DNA of 64,000 nt from Mytilisepta virgata. Lineage: Eukaryota > Mollusca > Bivalvia > Mytilida > Mytilidae. Positions 22,590 through 34,415 of the stretch are shown piece after piece. The stretch lies in NCBI GenBank assembly GCA_028015205.1, contig CM051514.1:4588001-4652000 (forward strand), given 5' to 3'. Position 1 is the stretch's first letter. Each line of letters opens with the position of its first letter. A program made the position numbers and the translations under genes. Below the pieces are notes generated by a model. That model saw only the letters and a program-made list of their open reading frames with translations, had not been told where the DNA came from and did not search any database.

Positions 22590-23484
22590 TACTTTTAACG
22601 AAATGAAGAAGAAGAAAGAAATAAACAATAACCATAGAAAATTAATCATTAGTGTATATTGCATGTTCTAATTAATTATTTTACAACTAACAAAAATAAT
22701 GGTTTCGTGAACGTACCGACGTTAACTATTATGAAATTCATTATAATTACTGCAGTGCAATATATCTTCGTATATATTAAACAGTTTTAAGTACAAAAAC
22801 ATGATGAATTATATTGAATAAAGTATTTATCAAAGAAATTTCAAGGCTAATATACATATTTAATTATTTTTAATTGCATTTCATCATAATTATACAAAAT
22901 TTGAAAAATGCCACTTTCATGAAAAAGTGCATAAATTTGAATTTTTAATATTTAATCTGTTTTTTAAATGACATTTGACATATTTTATGATGAATTGTTT
23001 ATTAAAATGATTTATACTAAAAAATATATACTGAGTACATTTTTTATTTTTTAATGAATATTTATTTTGGAAGGGGTATATCGTTTTAGAAAAAATACTG
23101 ACAGTATTAAAGTAGAACATTTGAGTAAAAACGCATGAAAAATACTTCAAAACCTATTTTTAATTCAATATATGACCTGGTTAGTTTTTGGCTCCGTGTA
23201 AAAAGGAAAATTATGGGGAAAACACGAAATATCATAGTATTTTCCTTACCTTACAACGAACATGTTTAATGTCGTGTTCTGCAGAGTTGTGTGTGTAAAA
23301 TCGTCTTTTTATACGGAAAGCTGAAAACTTAATACTTTTTAACAAACGTTTAACTAATCTGTAATGAAATTATTAGTTAGCCTTTGATTCAATCCTTTAC
23401 AAAAAACTTAATTCTCGAATGTTTTAATTTGCCATTTTAGGTGAACAAAAATAGAAATTAAAGTATTATATACTGCCCTGTTAT
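22590..23484. other. Gene-free stretch right of the transposon
   Basis: AT-rich DNA with no supported exon or repeat family. Confidence 0.45.
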
Positions 23485-23835
23485 CACTTTCCGTCCATCG
23501 TCGTCGTTACCTTTCCTTTAAGGATCTTCTCCTCTGAAGCCACAGGGCTAATTGATCTAAACTTTGGTTAAATGATCCTTGGTTGGCCCCTTTCCAAAGT
23601 CTGTTTCAACCGATATGGTTGCTGTTACTAAAAATAGAAAAAAATGGGGATAGATTTTTAAAAATCTTCTATGAAACTACTACGGTCAGATGTTGCAGCA
23701 ATAGTCCTTAGGTGATCCACTTTCAGAATTGTGTCGAATGGCCCGGACTGTCAACCGAACTTAGTTTACTGAAACATCATTGGCAACTGTAACCAGACTT
23801 GGCAGCAATGTATTTCACATCCCATCTTTATGTTA
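23485..23835 (+). repeat. AGCTCACCTGG-type interspersed repeat, copy 3 (partial)
   Basis: Starts inside the family at CCGTCCATCGTCGTCGTTACC and keeps the words CTCCTCTGAAGCCACAGGGC, ATGATCCTTGGTTGGCCCC and AACTTAGTTTACTGAAAC. The 5' AGCTCACC head is missing. Confidence 0.75.
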
Positions 23836-23969
23836 ATATTCTATACAAAGCACAAAAATATCCTTATTCACCTGAAAAGCTAATCAAACCCTTTAGACAG
23901 ATTTATCCACAAGGGATATAGTTACGATACTGTTATCAAGTCATTAAAGATGGCATTTTTTGGAATTAA

Positions 23970-24650
23970 TATTGATTCACTCATAGGGTCTTTGCATCAG
24001 AAATAAACACAATTATTCTAAAACCAGTTTTTGGCATGTTCTTCTCGTATAATTTATGATGGCATGGTACTAAACCCTGAACGTGAGGGATTGAGGCTGA
24101 TTTTCTATATGATATGGACATAATCTTTCTATCAGTTTAATTGAGGTCTGGAGCTGGCATGTCAGTAACTGCTAGTAGTCCCTTGATAATATATACTGAT
24201 CAGTGTCATTTTGCTTAGTTTCTTCTGTTACCTTTTTTAACATCGGATTCGGACATCTTTTGAACTGAGTTTTACTGTGTGTATCTGTGTGTGTTTGTTT
24301 ATTCCACATTGGCAAGAGGTATAGGGGGAGGGTTGAGATCTCACAAAACATGTTTAACCCCGCCACATTTTTGCGCCTGTCCCAAGTCAGGAACCTCTAG
24401 CCTTTGTTAGTCTTGTGTGTTTTTTTAAATTTTGGTTCATTTTTATGTTTCGGTGTTTAGTGTGCCGTCTATGTTGCTGAACTGGTATACATTATTGTTT
24501 ATGGGCCAGATGAAGCCCGCCTGCGGGTGCGGGATTTTCTCGCTGCGTTGAAGGCCCATGGGTAGCCTTGAGCTGTTTTCTGCTCTTTGGTCGGGTTGTT
24601 GTCTCTTTGACACATTCCTCGTTTCCATTCTCTATTCTACTTAAGTGTAG
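23970..24650 (+). repeat. Abundant mytilid mussel repeat
   Basis: Diagnostic words: TTTGGCATGTTCTTCTCGTA, ACTAAACCCTGAACG, GAGGTCTGGAGCTGGCATGT, CTGCTAGTAGTC, GGTATAGGGGGAGGGTTGAG, CCTGTCCCAAGTCAGGAACC, GGTGCGGGATTTTCTCGCTG and TCGGGTTGTTGTCTCTTTGA. I recall this order from many Mytilus genomic and transcript sequences. Open frames over it are artefacts. It abuts the LINE copy that follows. Confidence 0.8.
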
Positions 24651-24720
24651 GGATTTTAATTAGTTGATTCTTTTTTTGCATATTACACCCATAAGGTAAA
24701 GCAAACAACGTATAATATAT

Positions 24721-26215
24721 ATACAATTTGATAACCATTGTGATCCTGTATGTTTAGATAAGACATATCTTAGTACATTAAGCTTTGCAGATGATCTGGT
24801 AATTTTATCAGAAACAGCCTCAGGACTACAGCAAGCACTTAATAAGTTGGAATTGTATTGTCATAAATGGCAATTAACAGTCAATACAAGTAAAACTAAA
24901 ATTATTGTTTTCCAAAAGAACTCAAAGGCAAGTTTTATCTCTAATAATTTTTGTTATAAAAATAATATATTAAATGAAGTGAAGGAATTTAACTTCTTAG
25001 GCACTATTATTTGTCATACAGGAAAATTTAAGTCATCTCAGGAACTTTCTAAAAAGGGATTAAAAGCACTATTCTCTATTAAAAAGTATATGTCTAACTT
25101 CAAACATACACCAGTAGAACTGTCATGTAAATTATTTGACAATTTAATCAGACCTATAATTTTATATAACAGTGAGATCTGGTATATGGATGATTATTTC
25201 TCTATGTATAAAGCACTTCAAAGATCTAATGTAAGTGGAAAAAATGTTGATATACTATCATTTTCTGATAAGCCTGCTTTTGAAAAAGTACACAATAAAT
25301 TTTGTAAAAGTGTTTTGGGTGTAAGAAAAACAGCATGTAATATTGCTGCAAAATCTGAACTTGGTAGATTACCACTAGATTCTTTTATTAAAACACAAGT
25401 TATTTGCTACTTTTCTAGACTAAACTGTATAGATATAAACCCTCTTGTAAAAGAAGCACTCTATTTAAATAAAAATCTCCATACAGATGGTGTGTATACT
25501 TGGTATAGCTTTGCTAGATCTGTTATGACGGAATTCGAAATAGATTATGAAAATTTTGAGAATGACAATAAAAGTTTTAAGGAAATTAATAAGTTACACA
25601 TAAAAAAAGAAAACAAAAAAACTATTCAAGAGAAATATGATGAACTTATAATAAATAAAATATCTAGCTTTGATGCTTCCTCGAAATTATACCTTTACAG
25701 CAAGTTAAAGTCTGATGTTAATGTTTCAGACTACTTAAATCTTCAAAACTTTAATAGTAGAAAAATACTTACCAAACTACGTATTAGTGACCATAATCTA
25801 GAGATTGAACTTGGTAGATACAAGAATATACCAAGAGAACAAAGACTTTGTAAATCATGCAAAATAATTGATGATGAAGCGCATTTCTTCTTTCATTGTA
25901 AAATTAATAATAATATAAGAAGAACATTTATTGACTTAATACAAACAAAATATGCTAATTTTAACCAGCTTGACGCCATTGATAAATTAATTTTTGTACT
26001 TAACCCAAATATGGATGTTTTGCCCACGGTTGTTGATTTTGTAAAGCAATCATTTGAGTTGCGACAATGAGATCCACATTGGTCAAATTCATACATATTT
26101 GTAAATACTTTAATATCTTTGGTTGTATCCATTTGTATGTAGTTACATGTTCATTGTTTTTGTATGTTTGTGTTTGCTTAACCTCTTGAGGTTTTTATTA
26201 TGCAATAAAGTTGTA
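24721..26215 (+). mobile_element. LINE copy A, 5'-truncated inside the reverse transcriptase
   Basis: An open frame runs from about 24721 to the stop at 26068-26070. It starts just before the catalytic box FADDLVILSETASGLQQALN, then KWQLTVNTSKTKIIVFQKN, FNFLGTIICHTGKFKSSQEL, LIRPIILYNSEIWY and GRLPLDSFIKTQVICY. Near the C-terminus a cysteine motif (RLCKSCKIIDDEAHFFFHCK) follows ILTKLRISDHNLEIELGRYK. AATAAAG lies 130 bp after the stop. The endonuclease and palm N-half are missing, as expected for 5' truncation during target-primed insertion. The long intact frame suggests a fairly recent copy. The clade is not assigned. Confidence 0.8.
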
Positions 26216-26410
26216 TATACAGCACATTACATTAATAGTTAAACACAATTATGTTACTGGTATACAGTTAACTAACAATGATGTCAAACTCTGACCGCCA
26301 TGAGCCCTATCTCAATGCTATTGATTGTTTTAAAAAAGGTACAAACGACCGGTAAAAGGTTTGGATTCGGCTGAATGAAATGTCGTATTTTGTCGATTCT
26401 GGCCTAGTTA

Positions 26411-28411
26411 TCAAATGACGGAAGGTATAATTTTACAAATTTTATTAATTCTTTTCTTTGCAATTTTTACAGTACAGTCATGACAGTCGAGGAAAAAGTG
26501 GTATTCGTCTTCCACAACTTTACAGACATCGCATAATCTTTGATGTCTTGAAATATTTCTATAGCGACCAGTCTCAATTAGTAAACATAGGTCACTAGTA
26601 CGAAATTTTGTTAAGATTTGTCTCGTTTTAAAATAAGTAATATTCAAAAGCGACATCAACTTTTAAATTGCTGTATAAAAATAATTTAGATTCATCCGAA
26701 AAAGATGAGAGTTTGTCTTGGAACTTTTTCGTATATTGTTTAGTTACGGTTTTTCCAAACAATTTTTTAGAAGAATGTTTTATTTTCTTGAATGGTTTAT
26801 CGTAATTAACGTTATTTTCTATATTCAACTCAAATTCTTTAAAAATATTTTTTTGAAAAAGTATACCAGTAATATATTCCATCTTCATGTAAATCTTTAT
26901 TAACTTTTAATTATTCTGAAACCAATGGATTTGTATCATTCGAATTTAATCTAGTAAAATACATTATCACTTGAGTTTTAATAAATGATGATAATGGAAA
27001 CTACGATGGCCAAAAGGTAAATTCGTCATACTAATGATGTGACAAATTTATACCTAGTTCTAAATTTTAAGTTATATTACTAGATGTTTTTTAAAGTCCT
27101 AAAATAGTTTTACAGAATTTAGTTTGTATTTTTATATGGAGTTTTGTAGTCTTAAGACAAAGTATCACAAATATTGTTATTATTCTCTGCTCTAGTAATA
27201 ACTCTATATATGGGAAGATAACCATCCATGTACCATTATAGTAAAACAGGTCTAATCAGAGTATCAAATAATTTACATGAAAGATTTACTGGTAATTGAT
27301 TTAAATTTGAAAATAACTTCCTAAGCGAAAATAAAACCTTAAGACCTATTTAGCAAGTTCTTGCATACATCTCTTAAAAATTGCACGATTTTTCTGTTAG
27401 GTTAAAAAGAATTATATTTATATCTTCAGCTACCTTTTCAGTTCCTTCTGAGACTGATCATAATCAGTATTTTTAAATAATATTATTTGTTCTAACACTG
27501 AATTTTCAGGTAAAGCATCGATTAATTTTATTCTAGAACGTTCATCACATGCAAGAATGCTGAATAATATTCGATTTTTCATAAATAATGTTATCAGTAG
27601 CTATATCACATTTTATATGAACAGCAATTTGAGCATGGTCTGATAAGTAAGTTGGTTCAGAAACTGGGAAAAAATTAATATTAGCAATGAGGTCCATGTC
27701 GGCCAGGGGGTAATCAACAGTATTTGCTCCGTTTTGTTTATAACATGTAAAGTTACCAATAGCATCTCCAATAAATTGTACATTTATAACTCTGACCTGA
27801 GAGGCTATACAAAGGTTTAATAAATTTTGGCCTTGGCTGTTAAATACTTTATCTACCGAGTATCTATATATATTGTAGTTACATTATAATTGTCTGGTAA
27901 TAAATTATCAAGAGATTCATGGTTTCTATTCTCATTCAAGCTAAAATCTGCTCTATTTGAAATCATTGCATTTAAGTCGCCCATAATCAGAATATTACTT
28001 GTATATCTTGACATTACATTAGATATTTCAAGGTCTATCTGCGAAAAATCTTCGTCGTAATAGTTAGAGCTTACAAATGTACTGGGGGACGTAACATATG
28101 CGCATATATAAATCTCTCCGAAAACCGAAAAAGTTGTTATCCAATTTTATCCAAATTCTATTTTCACTTTTAGAAATATTCTTAACTTCAGTTATACCTT
28201 GATGTCAATTAAACTTATAAATAATCACAATTCCCCCGCTTAATCTTTTGGGTCGTTTTTTTCTTTTTTCTGCATTTTTGAATAATTCTAAAATTGTCCA
28301 TACTAAAGTGTGGCTCGGTACCTTTCCACGTTTCATATCATATTTTAGAAAAGATAAAAACGAATCATATTGTAATTTGTCTCCCAGCCCTTGGATATTC
28401 CAACTGGACAC
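26411..28411 (-). pseudogene. LINE copy B ORF2 relic (same family as copy A)
   Basis: On the minus strand, order and homology fit one old copy. Endonuclease remnants lie at 28410-27640 (SSWNIQGLGDKLQYDSFLSF; then WIKL, GDLNA-like and NHESLDNLLPDNYNV segments in shifted frames). Palm remnants lie at about 27310-27190 (NLSCKLFDTLIRPVLL then a stop, WYMDGYLPIYRV). The C-terminal part is at 26888-26411 (ILTKFRTSDLCLLIETGRYR, RLCDVCKVVEDEYHFFLDC). The FADD box region is deleted, and many stops and shifts occur. The C-terminal segment matches copy A closely in pattern, so both belong to one family. The two copies are tail to tail. Confidence 0.72.
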
Positions 28412-29053
28412 GGTTAGATTATTTTGTTTACATTCATTCTTGAAAAATAGTAAAATTCTGGTGCATTAATCCAGTATCCACTTTTCAATGTTTTCAATTT
28501 CTATATATATAATATACAAGTATCGTACGAAATATGTAATAAGTTTTATACATATAAAGAACAATAATTCTAACGATTTGATTATTTTTTTCAAGAGGAG
28601 GTAATTCTACGTTTTGATGAACTTCAGGAACGTATTATTTTTTTTCTAAGAATGTGAAATCATGAAATTCTATTAATTTCATATTATTTTGAAGTTTATA
28701 AAAATAACAAAAACAAAAACAAAAGTTTCTAATAATTTATTATATTTTGAAAAGTAAACAAATTAATCAAATCAAATGATTTCACATGCATAGCAATACA
28801 AATTACTTTATGTATATAGAGAAAGATAACTCTATTTCTCTTATGTCAATCTTAAACATCACAGACCTTGTGTACAAAGAAAGATAACTCTGTATTTTTT
28901 TTTCATAAACTCTATCTTGGATCAAAAGTGAGAAAAAAAAAGAGATTCAGTTGCTTTCTGTTTTTCTTAAGAAATTACTATATAAACATGTATTAAACTC
29001 ATTGCTTCTTAACCTTTATATCTGACTAAAGATTCATGAAAAAAAAAAAATAA

Positions 29054-29281
29054 CTATTTGACTATGGCATTAATCTCATTATGTAATTTATTTACTATTT
29101 TCTCAGTTTTTTCCTTACCTTCTTGAAGTTTCTTTTCTAGAATTTTCATTTTAACATCTTCAGATTTTTCATTCGTTTCTATTTTTGTTTTTAACTGATC
29201 TATGGTTTTTATAAATGAGTCTATTTTGTTCGAGTATTCCATATGGCATTCTGCCAGTTTGTTTTCTAGCTGACGAGGCAC
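29054..29281 (-). pseudogene. LINE copy B ORF1-like coiled coil
   Basis: A 75-aa Lys/Glu-rich frame with heptad-like spacing (ECHMEYSNKIDSFIKTIDQL, KMKILEKKLQEGKEKTEKIV) sits upstream of the copy B endonuclease on the same strand, in the position expected for a LINE ORF1 with a coiled coil. No RNA-recognition or zinc-knuckle motif is visible, so the link rests on position and composition. Confidence 0.4.
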
Positions 29282-29677
29282 TTGTTATCGACATTGGGGG
29301 GTGGGGATGACCCCCAGCAAAATATATGATATGAGATGGTTATTGGTCACTCTCGTACAGTTTTTCGATGAAAAAATAATTCCCATAGGGTCCTATATTA
29401 AATCCCTAGCCTCTTTGAAATGTTCGTTATACGTCTTAGTGACCCCCATCAAAAATGAATAGTATTAGGCATATCTAGAAACATTCTTTCATCATGGAAA
29501 ACGTCAGATCCAGATCTCTGACGGTTATTGAGAAATCGAACGAACAAAATCGGAGAGGAAGAAAAAAAATGTTCGTTAAAAATCGCAAATCAAAATCTAT
29601 AAGTCTACCACTTTCTTTTGGGGACTTAAGTAATACGATTTACTTTAAAGGATATATAATTTATAAATCAGTTGACT

Positions 29678-29796
29678 TTAACCCTTCCTATGCCAGAGGG
29701 CCGATTTTGGGCCGATTTGTTCATACTACGTTCAGTGCCAGAGGGCCGATTTTGGGCCGATGTTATTTTGACGGTGTTGTTAACGCCGTCAAAATA
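29678..29796. mobile_element. Candidate piggyBac-type terminus
   Basis: TTAACCCTTCC at 29678 has the TTAA-CCC form typical of piggyBac ends. A 26-bp subterminal direct repeat follows at 29691 and 29736 (CCAGAGGGCCGATTTTGGGC core), then a palindrome with 11-bp arms (TATTTTGACGG / CCGTCAAAATA, 29764-29774 and 29786-29796) around a second TTAA. It lies 1.0 kb beyond the stop of the piggyBac gene, in the orientation of a 3' end. I did not find a matching GGGTTAA end on the other side. Confidence 0.45.
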
Positions 29797-30279
29797 GAGC
29801 ACTGTGACGTCGAAATCCCGCCACCTTCGCACCTGCAAACTATGAATGGAAGACGTTCTGAAGCAATGGAACGTACCTTTGGTTTTTCGCAGAATTCTCC
29901 GGAACCATTTGTCGGATCCTAGAGAAATTTTACACACGGATTTAGTGAACAATGGCTAACTATCTGAAATAAAATTTGTGAGTTTGGACGAATATATAAG
30001 TATTGCGGGTAACGTTCTCGCATCAATGTTTTTATATCAATTTACAATTTAATATTTGGTATTTTTCTACACTAAATGTACAGTTTTCTATTATGAGTGA
30101 ACATCACATTCCGTACAAATCTTGTTTTTACTTGAAAATAATCAAATTTGTTACTCTTCAAGTTTTTGTTTTAATGTATTTGTTCTATTTGTTCGGGAGA
30201 TGTATGAAACTATGTGTTAATGCAATGGTTTACAAATGTACAAGTTCTATAATTGTGCATAACCGGGATATTTAAGCAT

Positions 30280-30350
30280 CGAACGGACGAACAAACAGAT
30301 AAAAAAAAAAACCTATATACCCCGCAACAAAGTTGGCGGGGTATAAAAAA
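30280..30350. repeat. Dispersed-repeat tail with hairpin
   Basis: ATCGAACGGACGAACAAACAG is followed by A-rich spacer and the stem TATACCCCGC..GCGGGGTATA (30314-30345). The same arrangement of a GGACGGAC run followed by a TATACCCGC/GCGGGTATA stem occurs at 44640-44722. Confidence 0.5.
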
Positions 30351-30537
30351 TAGAAAATATTTCCAAATTATTCCAGATGTTTCAAGGATTTTCATTATAA
30401 ATCTTTCATCACCGTCTAAAATCCAGATTTCTTTTTTTTTCATGGTTTTTGAGTTTTAATATTCACACGGCATTGTGAAGAACAGACGGGCAGACAATGT
30501 GAAAATCATAGAGCATTTTTATATGGGACCTGATTAG

Positions 30538-30758
30538 GGGACGACCATTTGATTCTGAGTGGGGTGGCAGATTTTAGGTATCGTAAAATTGTTTTCGGCC
30601 GCTTTGCGGCCAGATTATTTATTTCCTGCCGAAAATTTATTTTATTAATACTGTGTATATACTGTTTATTAATAGAATCTCTAGGATCAAAATATTTATT
30701 TTCAGCCCAACCCAGACCAAATTCTGCCAGCCCCCCTTCAGAATCAAATGTTCGTCCC
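30538..30758. mobile_element. 221-bp MITE-like element
   Basis: GGGACGACCATTTGATTCTG at 30538 is repeated inverted at the right end (…CAGAATCAAATGTTCGTCCC, ending 30758). The arms extend to about 38 bp with small gaps. An internal stem, CGGCCGCTTTGCGGCC, lies at 30597-30612. No coding capacity. It lies between the candidate piggyBac terminus and the piggyBac gene. Confidence 0.65.
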
Positions 30759-30830
30759 GTTATCAGTAATTAAAATCAAAGTAATTCTTTATTTGTCACC
30801 ATCTCATTTTTTTCTTTATTCATTCAGTAA

Positions 30831-32915
30831 TCAATCTTCGGACACACACACATGATTTTGTCTGCACATTTTATGGAGGCCTTTACCGCATATAACACAA
30901 ATCGTTCTGGTTCTTTTTCTGCCATTCCACCCGTGTCTTTCAGAACATGCACAACAGTCCTTCTCTTTCCCATCAGGTATCTTCCTCAGTCGGATTCTTA
31001 CTTGTCCGCGATTAGGGCGTTGTGGTCTCTGTTGCCGAGCGAAAAGGTGTTCTTGTGACAGATCCTCGATAATAGATTGTAAGAAAGCCAATCTTGACAT
31101 GTGAGGGGCATTCGTGTTTTGTTTGTATAAAATGTAGGCATTTATAACCATTCTTTGTAGAATATTAAATACTACTTTTTTCCATACTTTCATCGTTTTT
31201 CGATCATCCACATATGCACTCGTTAGTTGATCGGCAAGATCAACGCCTCCCATTTTCGAGTTATAAGTTTCAATTACTTTCGGCTTGCCGTTTACCGTCA
31301 ATTCCGCTCGGCACAATGTAGACAGAAGACGAACTGGTTTTCTTCGTCTACCCTCTTTGTAGGCACACAGCAAAATATTCCCCTGTCTTAGAAATATTGA
31401 TTCATTCTCAGTTAATGTAGGATTTTTTATTGTACTGGGCATCTGACGATTTTTCCGTAAAGTTCCGGTTAGAAATGTACCTTTTCTTAGCAACTCCTTT
31501 GCCAAGTCTATTGAAGTAAAAAAACTGTCCGTTACTACATGATAGCCTTTATTGAAGAACTGACCTGCTTCTAATAGCATGTTAACAACGTAACTTCCTT
31601 GTAAGGTACCAGCCGGTGTTGGGTCGAATCGCTTTCCCTTGTAAACGCGTAGGTGGCAAATAAATCCAGTAACTGACTCTGCAAGAACCCATAGTTTCAC
31701 GCCAAATTTAGCGGCTTTTGTAGGAATGTATTGAATAATACAAGATCGTCCGCGTGTACCAACCAAACTTTCATCTATACTCAGAGACTGACTCGGTATA
31801 TAATATTGTTTTGACTTCTCATTGAACAGATCAACTAGACACTGGAACTTTCCAGTAGGCGAATATTGCGGGTTGTCACGGTTTGAAATTGTGGTATTAT
31901 CAACCAAATGGAAAAACTTCAATATTATTTGAAAACGATTTCTGCTGAACATGTCTCGAAACCACTTGGTAGACTGACTAGCGCACTTAGTGTTCCAATA
32001 CTCAGAAATTACTGGTTTCCTTATAATTCCCATATTTAAAATGACAGCAAAGAAGGCTTTCAACTCTGTTAATGTAACTACACCAATCTTATACCATTCA
32101 TGTAATCTAGAGAAGCGTCTAATCCTTTCTCGACTTTCAATGAACTGGCTTGCGTATCTGTAACAAGATATTTAAATCTAGACTCTATGTATTTATAAAA
32201 TTGGCAAAATTCAGACCAACAAAGTTGATATTACACAGTAGCTTAATGTTTAGTCCTTGATATAATAAAGGAGTGTACAACATTTATTTCACAGAGATCC
32301 GACTTGTTCCCAAGAAATTTGAAAAAGAGACAAAAAGACGGACGAACGAACGGATTTTTGTCACATAAACATGCATATATAATAATCTCCTTTATGTCCG
32401 CATTCTGAGAGTATATTGATACTTAAGAAACAGAAAAAAAATATGGGCGTCGTGTACTAGTTACTTTTAAGAAATAATATCAGCGTAAGAACATCGATAT
32501 ACATGTATTAGAAAAAAAATATAACATTTTACGGTGTGAAAGTTTTCGTAAATATCGTCCAAAATATGATGTACAGTAGACTCTATTAAAATATGAATAA
32601 ATAGACCTACCTGTTTGTTTCAGTGATTATTTGCCTTAAGAAGTCGATAGTCATGAAGAGGAAGAAATATTCAATCGGCCTGGAATTTCTGGGCGGTACA
32701 TGGCCGCGTGGTCCTGCGTTTTCGGCAAAGATTATTCCTGGGTCTTCCATCTCGGGAGGCCGAATTCTAAACCAAGGAAGATTTGCATTATTAACATAGC
32801 CACCATTATCGTCGTCGCTCTCCTCTGAGTCAGTGAATTCTTGTGCCAAATCATCATCTCGGTCTGAATCACTATCAATATCCGAAATTTCGGACTCTGC
32901 CTCCGAGTCGGACAT
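30831..32915 (-). CDS. piggyBac-family transposase, two exons, 543 aa
   Basis: Exon 1 is 32915-32611 and exon 2 is 32157-30831. The intron (GTAGGT ... TTGTTACAG, 453 bp) preserves the frame. The N-terminus is acidic (SDSEAESEISDIDSDSD), as is usual for piggyBac proteins. The catalytic triad is complete: Asp 230 in SLSIDESLVGTRGR, Asp 312 in HVVTDSFFTS, and Asp 408 and 411 in MGGVDLADQL. The C-terminus has a cross-brace zinc finger (CCAC..C, CVICGKGLHKMC, H..C), which in this family binds end DNA. The length is close to the roughly 590 aa of the moth enzyme. It excises and integrates at TTAA. No stop or frameshift is seen, so it may be active or domesticated. The intron is the one trait that leans towards a host-like gene. 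Confidence 0.85.
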
Positions 32916-32935
32916 TTTGGGACATAGAGCGACAA

Positions 32936-32968
32936 TGACGTAATTATTACGTCATGATGATGACGTCA
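32936..32968 (-). promoter_or_regulatory. CRE-type motif cluster upstream of the piggyBac gene
   Basis: TGACGTAATTATTACGTCA (8-bp arms, 3-base centre) at 32936-32954 and a perfect TGACGTCA at 32961-32968 lie 21-53 bp before the piggyBac start codon. Both match CREB/ATF sites, so this is a likely core promoter region. No TATA box is evident. Confidence 0.45.
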
Positions 32969-34037
32969 GTAGAAAGACAGAAAGAAAATGATTGAAACAA
33001 AAACACGAAAGGCTTTTCACGAACTATTTTACACGTATATATATATATATAAAGCGTCGGTCGTATTAATTAGGCCTATTTTAAAAAAAAATTATATTCT
33101 CAATAAGGTAATAAGGCTTATGTAAAGCAAAAACTAATATAATAATCAATGATAAATAAATAAATAAATATCTTGAAATAATTGTCCGTTGCAAAAAAAA
33201 AAATAATGGTCCGCTTTCGTCCGTCTGTCTGTCACATAACTTTTGGGAAACTAATACACCAGCTAATTAGTCAGAGATGCATGTGTTACGCAATTCCCCC
33301 GGGATTGATTATAGTGGCCATTATAGAATTTTAAAAATCTAAGACAAAGCAATGGGCAAAAATTCTAATTTTTATTTGCAATCATAATGATTTTATCAAT
33401 TGGAAAAATTTAATTGCAATGTAACTGAATACAATATATGGACTGAAACCATGGATAATAATTTTTTTTTTTGTCTTTATACTGCATTTATTCTAAATCT
33501 ACGGAACGGATAACTTGATCCGAAATAATAAGTATACATGTACATGTATTTCAAATGTTTCTCAGTATGTGAAAAAAAAATCATCAAAATCGGCCAGGAA
33601 ATGGCTTCACAATAACGTTTTGAAAAAAAAAAATATATGTAAGACGTCGGTGTACATGCATTTCATTCAAGTCTATCTGATTGTTGACGTCATAGAACTC
33701 CTCCGGACCCTCACAACGACGTCGAAAACAAGCCACGGCACTGAACGTAAATTTCATCGATTTTGGTCTGGCAGTCAAAAGGTTTTAAACATTCTCCACA
33801 GATTGCTACAGCTTTTCAGTTAAATATTTGTTGTTCTTTTTTTTTTATAACACACAATTAATATGCTTCTTTCCCAAATCCACGAAAATGACAAGGAAAA
33901 TAACTTTATTCACAGTATAAACAAGTCTTTCATTAGACAATGCATTTCCTTCAGATCCAGTTTTGTTATCCAGTCCCCACTTTAATAGGTTCTTGACTAT
34001 TTGAAGACCCTCCATTTTGAAATGTTGGTATTTTACA
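32969..34037. other. Gene-free stretch
   Basis: Contains a (TA)n run near 33037-33052, several poly-A tracts and a (AAAT)n run at 33150-33172. The open frames at 33515-33823 have no recognisable motif. Confidence 0.45.
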
Positions 34038-34122
34038 CTAGGGTTAGGATTAGGGGGTTAGGGTTAGGATTAGGGATTAGGTTTGGGTTAGGAATTGGGG
34101 TTAGGGTTAGGTTAGGGTTAGT
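34038..34122 (+). repeat. Degenerate interstitial telomere-like tract
   Basis: About 85 bp built from GGGTTAGG and GGATTAGGG words, a degenerate (TTAGGG)n array, the animal telomere repeat. It is internal to the window and flanked by ordinary AT-rich DNA. Confidence 0.8.
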
Positions 34123-34415
34123 GTTTTGAACTTGTTGGTAATAAAGGCGAGTAATGTCTATAAACTGAAGAACGTCTTCAATGTTTCGTATGCTTTACTT
34201 GGAGTGATTGAACTATACAAATATGTCGGCAAGTGACTACGTTGTGGGAGTATTGTTACGTAAAAATGGCGCTAAAACGTTGACCAAATAAAAGAGTATA
34301 AAATAGACTGAACTGAAACTTAACTAATTCACAACATTCTTGGGGCCGCAAAATGCATTAACTGTTCATATATGGTTCAAAAAGGGGTATTAAAAACACT
34401 TTGACCATTTACAGT

